Assembly (NCBI GenBank): GCA_965652145.1
Contig: CBFGTV010000094.1
Coordinates: 1 to 11,794 of the forward strand
DNA: 11,794 nt
Direction: 5' to 3'
From: CBFGTV01 sp965652145
GTDB lineage: Bacteria; Bacillota; Clostridia; Peptostreptococcales; Natronincolaceae
Position 1 is the first letter of the stretch, and every line of letters begins with the position of its first letter. Made by a program: the position numbers and the translations under genes. Below are positions 6,841-11,794 of this stretch, piece by piece. The notes below the pieces were generated by a model. The model was given only the letters and a program-made list of their open reading frames with translations. It searched no databases and was not told the DNA's origin.

Positions 6841-7768
6841 ATTTCAATGGAATATTCTCTGACCGGGTACTTAGGCCTTCTAAGATTTTTTCGCAGATTT
6901 CATGGGTATATAGGGAATCCATCAGTTCCTTCTGGGAAAAATCCTGGTTCCTCACCCGTTGTAAAAATTCCATTACAATGGGTTCAAAGCCCCTTTTATA
7001 CAGGGTTGTTTCCCAATCATCGAACCTTTCAATCTGACAAGACGAGCCTTTATAATGATGTAGCGCTACCAAATTTTCTACCTGATATTTACCTGAGGAA
7101 GTGAAGACTGTTACCAGTTCTTCATTTACACCGCTTTCTCGGTTCATTAGGGCCGTAGCAGCCTTATTAGCCCCCATCAGCTGTACCGTAAGGCTTGATA
7201 GTAAATTGCCTGACCAAACAGGATAAACCGCCATTTGCTTAAGGGGTCCATCCATTAAATATAAAAGTGTGTCAACCACATGAATAAAATCGTCAAAAAT
7301 AAATTCCCTGGGGGCAAGGGGCTGATTATTGCGATTTTTCTGAAGTATAATCATGTTGATGTTTGGTTTTTCCTTTAACTGCCTGATCATGGGGGCAAAA
7401 CGCCTGTTAAAGCCCGTCATCAGAAGTACCCCCTGGGCCTTTGCCAGCTCCGTCACCTTCTTGGCCTCCTGATAATGATCGGCGATGGGCTTATCTACAT
7501 AAACCGGAATTTGGGCCTTGAGCAAATGGCTAATAATTTCGGGGTGGGTGCTGGTGGCGGTGTGGACGAAGGCCCCTGCAACACCTGCCCTGATAATTGA
7601 ATCCAGGGTCTGATGAATTTTAGCAAATCGGTATTGTTCGCTGATTTGCCTGAGCTTTTCAGGGCTTCTGGTATAGAGATGAAATTCAACATTTTCCATT
7701 TGTCCATAGATCGGCAGATAGGCCTTTTGGGCTATTCCCCCCAATCCAATTACAGCAATTTTCAACAT
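6836..7768 (-). CDS. Gfo/Idh/MocA-family NAD(P)-dependent oxidoreductase, YceM/MviM-like
   Basis: A 310-residue dehydrogenase of unknown substrate. The N-terminal Rossmann domain opens with IAVIGLGGIAQKAYLP (4-19). VDKPIA (91-96) is the family's usual [ED]KP site, followed by GFNRRFAP (119-126). The second domain holds DDFIHVVDT (159-167), with H163 at the position that is catalytic in many relatives. GLGGIAQKA, DKP, GFNRRFAP and DD-x-x-HVVDT together closely recall E. coli YceM (MviM), whose reaction is unclear. The ATG at 7768 is chosen because AAGGAAGTGA, one mismatch from the ideal site, ends 5 bases before it; a GTG at 7777 lies inside that site. The gene is followed by the XRE regulator and aldehyde dehydrogenase, and has a promoter and a terminator-like hairpin in its leader. 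Sugar or cyclitol oxidation is the family's usual role, so any link to the aldehyde dehydrogenase is inference. Confidence 0.92.
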   Translation of the reverse strand: MLKIAVIGLGGIAQKAYLPIYGQMENVEFHLYTRSPEKLRQISEQYRFAKIHQTLDSIIRAGVAGAFVHTATSTHPEIISHLLKAQIPVYVDKPIADHYQEAKKVTELAKAQGVLLMTGFNRRFAPMIRQLKEKPNINMIILQKNRNNQPLAPREFIFDDFIHVVDTLLYLMDGPLKQMAVYPVWSGNLLSSLTVQLMGANKAATALMNRESGVNEELVTVFTSSGKYQVENLVALHHYKGSSCQIERFDDWETTLYKRGFEPIVMEFLQRVRNQDFSQKELMDSLYTHEICEKILEGLSTRSENIPLKS

Positions 7769-7804
7769 ACACTTCACTTCCTTTGGACTTTTTTAACACC
7801 TATT

Positions 7805-7849
7805 AAAAAAGGCAAGCTCTCCAACCAAATTGTTGTGGAAATCCTTGCC
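7805..7849 (-). terminator. Intrinsic terminator in the oxidoreductase leader
   Basis: On the minus strand GGCAAG (7849-7844) pairs with CTTGCC (7816-7811), extended by one A-T pair outside and by a partial inner stem (TCC-AC with GTTGGA). A run of six T residues (7810-7805) follows. It may end htpG transcription. It also lies between a candidate promoter (7896-7924) and the oxidoreductase start, which fits attenuation. No known riboswitch or T-box sequence was recognised around it. Confidence 0.65.
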
Positions 7850-7895
7850 TGCATTATCATGTTACCAGAAAAAATACTAATAAATGATTAATAAT

Positions 7896-7924
7896 ATTTT
7901 ACATAATTTGTTAAGTTAAATCAA
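7896..7924 (-). promoter_or_regulatory. Candidate sigma-A promoter for the oxidoreductase-regulator-ALDH unit
   Basis: TTGATT (7924-7919, 4 of 6) and TAAAAT (7901-7896, 5 of 6) are separated by 17 bases, leftward, in AT-rich sequence between htpG and the oxidoreductase gene. The start of transcription would be near 7889, giving a leader of about 120 bases that contains the hairpin at 7805-7849. Confidence 0.45.
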
Positions 7925-7964
7925 TAGCAGGCCCCGACGATTTTCATTAGTCGGAACCTGCTAT
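7924..7964 (-). terminator. Stable hairpin after htpG stop
   Basis: ATAGCAGG (7964-7957) pairs with CCTGCTAT (7931-7924), then two U-G pairs, then CCGAC with GTCGG, giving 15 continuous pairs around an 11-base loop. On the plus strand the two central pairs would be C-A mismatches, so the structure is suited to the minus-strand transcript. It begins four bases after the htpG stop. No T-run follows, so it may be an mRNA 3'-end stabiliser that works with the terminator at 7805-7849. Confidence 0.55.
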
Positions 7965-7967
7965 AGC

Positions 7968-9848
7968 TTATTTCATGATTTTGCAAATGTTATTGGTAAA
8001 GGCCACCGGGTCGTTAATGGGAAGTCCTTCAATTAACAGAGCCTGGTCATACAGCAGGCTGGTATAGAGCTTCAGCTTTTCCTGATCCTTTTCGTAGGCA
8101 TCCTTTAGAGATTGAAATACCTCATGGTTAATATTGATTTCCAATACCTTTTCGGCCTTTATATTTTCACTATTGGGCATGGCATTTAAAACCTTCTCCA
8201 TTTCAATGGTCAGGTCTCCCTCATTAGACAGGCAAACCGGATGGCTCTTAAGCTTTTTAGAGACCTTTACAGCCTTTACCTTATCCGCCAGAATATCCTT
8301 CATGGAATCAAAAAGACCCTGATAGTTTTTAGCCTCTTCTTCTACAGCCTTTTGGTTTTCATCGGCCTCAAAGCCTAAGTCGCCGCTGGAAACTGATTTA
8401 AATTCCTTTTCTTTATAATTCATCAGCATTCTAATGGCAAATTCGTCAACATCATCAATAAAATATAGAATTTCGTATCCCTTATCTGAAACCAGCTCAA
8501 TTTGAGGCAGTTTTTCAATTCGTTCGTAGGATTCACCGGCAGCATAATAAATATACTTTTGATCCTCCGGCATTCTGCTGACATATTCATCTAATGTAAC
8601 CAGCTTCTTTTCCTTAGAGGAATAGAACATCAACAGGTCCTGTAGGGTTTCCTTCTCACTTCCAAAGTTGTTGTAGACACCAAATTTAAGCTGTCTTCCA
8701 AAGGATTCATAGAACTTTTCATATTTGTCTCGTTCTTCCTTCATCAGGCTTAAGAGACCGCTCTTAATTTTACTTTTGATGTTTTTGGCAATCAGCTTTA
8801 ATTGACGATCATGCTGCAGCATTTCTCGGGAAATGTTTAATGATAAGTCCTCGGAATCGACCATTCCCTTGACAAAGCTGAAGTAGTCCGGCAATAGATC
8901 AGGGCACTTATTCATGATTAATACCCCACTGGAATACAGCTCTAGCCCCTTTTCATATTCCTTAGTGTAGTAATCGAAGGGGGTTTTTTCTGGTATAAAT
9001 AAAATTGAGTTGTATCTTACAGCCCCGTCAACGCTAATGTGGATATGCTTAAGGGGTTTGTCATAGCCATAATGCTTGTCTGCATAAAATCTTTCATAAT
9101 CCTCCTGGGTAAGCTCGCTTTTGTTCTTTCTCCAGATGGGCACCATACTGTTAAGGACCTGCTCTTCAATGTAGTCCTCATATTCATCCTCAGTGCCCTC
9201 CTTTAATCTGGTATTTTTCATATCCATTTTAATGGGATACCTGATGAAGTCGGAATACTTTTTAACAATGCTCTTCAGCCGATATTCTTCTAAATACTCA
9301 TCATAGCTTTCATCCTCGGTATTCTCTTTAATCTTTAAAATGATATCAGTTCCGACGGACTCCTTTTCCCAGGGCTCAATGGTATAGCCATCGGCCCCGT
9401 GGGATTCCCATTTATAGGCCTGGTCTCCATCTAATGCCCTACTGATAACCGTAACGGTTTCTGCCACCATGAAGGCTGAATAGAAGCCAACGCCAAACTG
9501 GCCAATGATTTCGTGACCATCTTTAATTTCCGTTGCCTTTTTAAAGGCCAGGGAACCGCTCTTGGCAATTACCCCTAGGTTATCCTCCAATTCTTCCTTG
9601 AGCATACCAATACCTGTATCAGAAATCTTTAATACTCGATTTTCCTTGTCTGCGAAAATCTTAATGTAATAATTTTCAGGATTGAAGCTTATGTTTTCGT
9701 CAGTCAAGGCTCGATAATAGATTTTATCAATGGCATCACTGGCATTGGAAATAAGCTCCCTTAAAAATATTTCCTTGTGGGTGTAAATTGAGTTAATCAT
9801 CATATCCAGCAGTCTTTTGGATTCTGCCTTAAATTGTTTCTTTGCCAA
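7968..9848 (-). CDS. htpG: Molecular chaperone HtpG (bacterial Hsp90)
   Basis: A cytoplasmic ATP-dependent chaperone of 626 residues, matching the usual bacterial HtpG length. The N-terminal GHKL ATPase domain shows ELISNASDA with N35, SDTGIGM (76-82) and the lid-side GQFGVGFYSAF (116-126). The middle domain includes the catalytic-loop region SLNISREMLQ, and the C-terminal dimerisation domain is complete and ends about residue 626. The start codon is TTG 9848, supported by a long purine-rich GGGAGAGGGG five bases upstream; no better ATG is in place. Transcription runs leftwards from a promoter at 10005-10033 through a perfect CIRCE operator, so the gene should be repressed by HrcA and induced by heat. 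It stands alone: the neighbours are an unrelated oxidoreductase downstream and divergent thiD upstream. All motifs look functional. Confidence 0.98.
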   Translation of the reverse strand: MAKKQFKAESKRLLDMMINSIYTHKEIFLRELISNASDAIDKIYYRALTDENISFNPENYYIKIFADKENRVLKISDTGIGMLKEELEDNLGVIAKSGSLAFKKATEIKDGHEIIGQFGVGFYSAFMVAETVTVISRALDGDQAYKWESHGADGYTIEPWEKESVGTDIILKIKENTEDESYDEYLEEYRLKSIVKKYSDFIRYPIKMDMKNTRLKEGTEDEYEDYIEEQVLNSMVPIWRKNKSELTQEDYERFYADKHYGYDKPLKHIHISVDGAVRYNSILFIPEKTPFDYYTKEYEKGLELYSSGVLIMNKCPDLLPDYFSFVKGMVDSEDLSLNISREMLQHDRQLKLIAKNIKSKIKSGLLSLMKEERDKYEKFYESFGRQLKFGVYNNFGSEKETLQDLLMFYSSKEKKLVTLDEYVSRMPEDQKYIYYAAGESYERIEKLPQIELVSDKGYEILYFIDDVDEFAIRMLMNYKEKEFKSVSSGDLGFEADENQKAVEEEAKNYQGLFDSMKDILADKVKAVKVSKKLKSHPVCLSNEGDLTIEMEKVLNAMPNSENIKAEKVLEININHEVFQSLKDAYEKDQEKLKLYTSLLYDQALLIEGLPINDPVAFTNNICKIMK

Positions 9849-9964
9849 AATAACCCCTCTCCCTTCATTTTATTTCTTTTAATTCTAAAGGCTCGTCCCA
9901 CTCCTATATATGTAAACAGTACCTTACTCAAGGAATTCTGTATGGGATTTTTGCCCTCTTTGTG

Positions 9965-9991
9965 TTAGCACTCTCGTTTAATGAGTGCTAA
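9965..9991. promoter_or_regulatory. CIRCE operator (HrcA binding site)
   Basis: TTAGCACTC, nine spacer bases, then GAGTGCTAA: an exact match to the CIRCE inverted repeat bound by the heat-shock repressor HrcA. It lies immediately downstream of the htpG -10 box, inside the predicted 5' leader, about 117 bases from the start codon. This is the usual CIRCE position and supports HrcA control of htpG. Confidence 0.97.
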
Positions 9992-10004
9992 TTTCCATAG
10001 TCTT

Positions 10005-10033
10005 TATATATCATATTCTTTATTCTGTGTCAA
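10005..10033 (-). promoter_or_regulatory. Sigma-A promoter of htpG
   Basis: A consensus TTGACA (10033-10028), a 17-base spacer and TATATA (10010-10005) read towards htpG. The predicted start near 9998 places the CIRCE element at the very beginning of the transcript. The leader to the start codon is about 150 bases and shows only a small CCTTGAGTAAGG hairpin. Confidence 0.75.
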
Positions 10034-10105
10034 TACCTCCATTTAGGTTATTGGGTAAGCTTCTTGTACAAAAGGGAAGAATAATCGTTTTATTAGGTTG
10101 ATTGA

Positions 10106-10135
10106 TTGACGACGGCTTTTTTTCTGTGCTACAAT
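10106..10135 (+). promoter_or_regulatory. Sigma-A promoter of thiD
   Basis: TTGACG (10106-10111) and TACAAT (10130-10135) are separated by 18 bases, with a TG one base before the -10 box (extended -10). Transcription would start near 10142, a few bases before the TPP riboswitch. It diverges from the htpG promoter about 70 bases away. Confidence 0.7.
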
Positions 10136-10150
10136 TAAATAAAAAATCTA

Positions 10151-10230
10151 TTTGCGGGGGGACCATTTGGTTGAGAAGGTAAAACCTGACCCTTTGAACC
10201 TGTCAGCTAATACTGGCGTAGGGAAGCAGA
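10151..10230 (+). ncRNA. TPP riboswitch (THI element)
   Basis: The conserved thiamine pyrophosphate aptamer pieces occur in order: a G-rich 5' strand, TGAGA (10172-10176), CCCTTTGAACCTG (10190-10202), TAATACTGGCGTA (10208-10220) and GGGAAGCA (10221-10228). TTTGC (10151-10155) and GCAGA (10226-10230) can close stem P1. An intrinsic terminator follows 23 bases later, so TPP binding should stop transcription before thiD. Confidence 0.97.
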
Positions 10231-10253
10231 TCATTCATGTTGATTGAATTATG

Positions 10254-10287
10254 GGTGCTTCTGATATTAAGAAAGCACCTTTTTTTA
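10254..10287 (+). terminator. Riboswitch expression-platform terminator
   Basis: GGTGCTT (10254-10260) pairs with AAGCACC (10273-10279) and is followed by eight T residues (10280-10287). It directly follows the TPP aptamer and precedes thiD, which indicates control by premature termination when thiamine pyrophosphate is plentiful. Confidence 0.9.
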
Positions 10288-10322
10288 TTATCTACCTTCC
10301 GTACTGGATTCAACAAAAGTAG

Positions 10323-10372
10323 TCCTTTAAATCTATAAAGGAACGCTCTGTTCTTGAGTCAATACTTATTGA
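10323..10372 (+). repeat. Two short inverted repeats in the leader between the riboswitch and thiD
   Basis: TCCTTTA (10323-10329) and TAAAGGA (10336-10342) form a 7-bp hairpin with a 6-base loop. TCAATA-CT-TATTGA (10359-10372) is a near-perfect palindrome. Both lie in the roughly 130 bases between the riboswitch terminator and the thiD ribosome site, where no gene is visible. They might be an operator or mRNA structure; chance is possible. Confidence 0.3.
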
Positions 10373-10421
10373 TTAAGGGTTAAATGATCTCCTGCAATAT
10401 TAATGAAAGTGAGGGAGCAAT

Positions 10422-11228
10422 ATGAAAAAAGTATTAACGATAGCCGGCTCAGATTGCAGCGGCGGTGCAGGTATACAGGCGGACCTGAAGACCTTTTCGG
10501 CCCATGGTGTCTTTGGAATGAGTGTGATTGTATCGGTTGTGGCTGAAAATACCAGCCGGGTCATTGATATTCAGGATGTAACGCCAGATATGATTGAAAA
10601 GCAGATTGACGCTGTATTTGAGGATATTGAGGTGGATGCAGTGAAGATTGGCATGCTTTCTCAGCCGGCCTGTATGATGGCTGTGGCTAAGAAGCTTAGG
10701 CAATACCATCCTGCCAATGTAGTGATTGACCCGGTAATGTATGCAAAAAATGGTTGCCCCCTTATGGAGCCTGATGCAATCGATACTTTGATTGCCGAGA
10801 TTATCCCCCTGGCGGATTTGCTGACACCCAATATCCCAGAGGCTGAGAAGATTTCAGGCCTTCAAATTAATAATGTAGCTGAAATGGAGCAAGCAGCCAA
10901 AAAAATCTACGAAATGGGGGCTAAAAGTGTACTGGTAAAGGGCGGCCATGCCCTAGGGGATGCCCTGGATGTACTATATGACGGTGATCAATATATCCAT
11001 TTTAGTGCCGAAAGAATCGATACCAAGAACACCCATGGCACCGGCTGCACCTATTCCTCTGCCATAGCCTCTAATTTAGCCCTGGGTATGGATTTACAAG
11101 GGGCTGTAAAGCATGGTAAGGACTATGTTACAACTGCCATCAGGCATTCCCTTTCCATCGGTAAAGGCTGCGGGCCCACCCACCATTTTTACGAGCTTTA
11201 TCAAAGGGGATTAAATCGACCCATTTAG
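10422..11228 (+). CDS. thiD: Hydroxymethylpyrimidine/phosphomethylpyrimidine kinase ThiD
   Basis: Phosphorylates hydroxymethylpyrimidine (HMP) and then HMP phosphate to HMP diphosphate, the pyrimidine half of thiamine, in the cytoplasm. It is 268 residues long, normal for ThiD. Ribokinase-superfamily motifs appear in order: TIAGSDCSGGAGIQADLK (6-23), KIGML (75-79), VVIDPVM (100-106), LTPNIPEAE (134-142), VKGGH (172-176), and the anion-hole loop NTHGTGCT (203-210) with the conserved C209. The loop near residue 42 reads VVAENT, where the Salmonella enzyme has a glutamine (AQNT); this may adjust pyrimidine contact. ATG 10422 is supported by GAGGGAG. Regulation is by the TPP riboswitch and terminator upstream. 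No other thiamine gene lies in the window, so the gene stands alone. A pyridoxal-kinase type PdxK is less likely given the riboswitch and the GTGC loop. Confidence 0.97.
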   Translation: MKKVLTIAGSDCSGGAGIQADLKTFSAHGVFGMSVIVSVVAENTSRVIDIQDVTPDMIEKQIDAVFEDIEVDAVKIGMLSQPACMMAVAKKLRQYHPANVVIDPVMYAKNGCPLMEPDAIDTLIAEIIPLADLLTPNIPEAEKISGLQINNVAEMEQAAKKIYEMGAKSVLVKGGHALGDALDVLYDGDQYIHFSAERIDTKNTHGTGCTYSSAIASNLALGMDLQGAVKHGKDYVTTAIRHSLSIGKGCGPTHHFYELYQRGLNRPI

Positions 11229-11247
11229 GACTGAATTGTTGTAATAT

Positions 11248-11275
11248 AAAACGCCCCAACCGTTGGGGCGTTTTT
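11248..11275. terminator. Bidirectional intrinsic terminator between convergent genes
   Basis: A 12-bp perfect stem (11248-11259 with 11263-11274) around the loop CCG, with T residues on one side and A residues on the other. It can end transcription from thiD (rightward, 20 bases after its stop) and from the lipoprotein gene (leftward). Confidence 0.93.
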
Positions 11276-11308
11276 AATTGTTTGTATAGTGGTATTTCTA
11301 AAATATAT

Positions 11309-11692
11309 TTATTTCTTTACTTCATTTTCTAATAAAGCTCTCAATTCTTTGGTCTCTTCTTCACCAATCATGTAATAATGATCGATTGGTCTCATGGTAA
11401 TGGCAGTACCATCCTCTTGATACCAAATATAGGCCGATATTTCAGAAAAAGACTCATTCTGTAAATTTACATAGGCATCGGCTTCCTCTTGCTTTAAATC
11501 TACAGGCTCCTTAATTTCCTCCAGATTCTCAAAAATATAACGTAATCGTTCTATTTTCTCCTTATCGGTAATTTCTGTATGAAAATCTACTCTGCCCGCT
11601 GAAGGTGTACCGATCATTATTTTTACCTTAGCTGAACAACCAAAGAGCAGTAAGACAATGAAAAAAAATAATAAAAGTCTTGTGACCTTCAA
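11309..11692 (-). CDS. Small lipoprotein of unknown function
   Basis: 127 residues. The N-terminus is a short basic stretch, a hydrophobic core and the lipobox LFGC (C19), so the mature protein should be lipid-anchored outside the cell membrane. The start is TTG 11692, backed by an excellent AAGGAGGT seven bases upstream; no ATG is near. The mature part has alternating short strands and ITDKEKIERLRYIFENLEE (41-59), a pattern seen in small Firmicute lipoproteins that carry one compact alpha/beta domain, followed by a strand-rich middle and a helical end (EEETKELRALLENEVKK). I do not recognise a catalytic motif and assign no function. It converges on thiD and shares a terminator with it. The roughly 100 bases upstream to the window edge show no clear promoter, so the gene may be part of a larger unit to the right. 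Confidence 0.85.
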   Translation of the reverse strand: MKVTRLLLFFFIVLLLFGCSAKVKIMIGTPSAGRVDFHTEITDKEKIERLRYIFENLEEIKEPVDLKQEEADAYVNLQNESFSEISAYIWYQEDGTAITMRPIDHYYMIGEEETKELRALLENEVKK

Positions 11693-11794
11693 GGAAATAC
11701 CTCCTTTTATGCACTACTTTCTGAATAAACCCCTTTTACCTACCACTTCTCGTAATGAATTTTAGATTGGTCATATCTGTTCTCTGGCTTCCTT

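Noticed and set aside
7769..7890. T-box leader upstream of the oxidoreductase
   Set aside because: The hairpin and T-run are present, but no T-box core (UGGnACCGCG-like) or specifier loop was seen.
11756..11794. Plus-strand start of a possible gene at the right edge (ATG 11756)
   Set aside because: No Shine-Dalgarno sequence precedes it and only about 13 codons are visible. On the minus strand the last bases also stay open in more than one frame, so no partial gene can be supported.

Overview
The window looks like a chromosomal segment of a low-GC Gram-positive anaerobe, most likely a member of the Clostridia. The base composition is moderately AT-rich, Shine-Dalgarno sites are strong, TTG and GTG starts are frequent, and a HrcA/CIRCE operator and a Bacillota-style TPP riboswitch with a terminator are present. 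No species can be named from the sequence alone. I see no insertion sequences, CRISPR arrays, tRNA or rRNA genes, or phage genes.

Left part (1-4641, minus strand): a three-gene surface-polysaccharide operon read leftwards. It begins with a lipoprotein carrying two NodB (polysaccharide deacetylase) domains, the first catalytically dead and the second intact. Next is a membrane glycosyltransferase of the hyaluronan synthase/NodC type with an N-terminal PilZ (cyclic-di-GMP receptor type) domain. Last is a membrane-anchored, NodB-like protein with degenerate active-site motifs that runs off the window edge. Together they suggest a c-di-GMP-controlled, secreted and partly deacetylated amino-sugar polymer. 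A near-consensus promoter (4613-4641) is separated from the operon by an intrinsic terminator (4531-4572), which either ends the upstream unit or acts as a leader attenuator.

Middle part (4673-7924, minus strand): a probable unit of a Gfo/Idh/MocA oxidoreductase of the YceM/MviM type, an XRE regulator with a C-terminal S24/LexA-like domain, and a class 3 aldehyde dehydrogenase. The spacings are 53 and 22 bases. A promoter and a terminator-like hairpin lie in the leader of the oxidoreductase, and a perfect 14-base palindrome lies just upstream of the regulator gene.

Right part (7924-10033, minus strand): htpG (Hsp90) with a sigma-A-like promoter and a perfect CIRCE operator in its 5' leader, implying HrcA heat-shock control. 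Diverging from it on the plus strand (10106-11275) is thiD, under a TPP riboswitch followed by an intrinsic terminator. A symmetric terminator then separates thiD from a convergent small lipoprotein gene of unknown function (11309-11692).

The most interesting part is the polysaccharide operon: an inverted PilZ-synthase domain order, combined with one active and two degenerate deacetylase-like domains. Four starts were set by Shine-Dalgarno position rather than by longest frame (the synthase, aldehyde dehydrogenase, XRE regulator and oxidoreductase genes).
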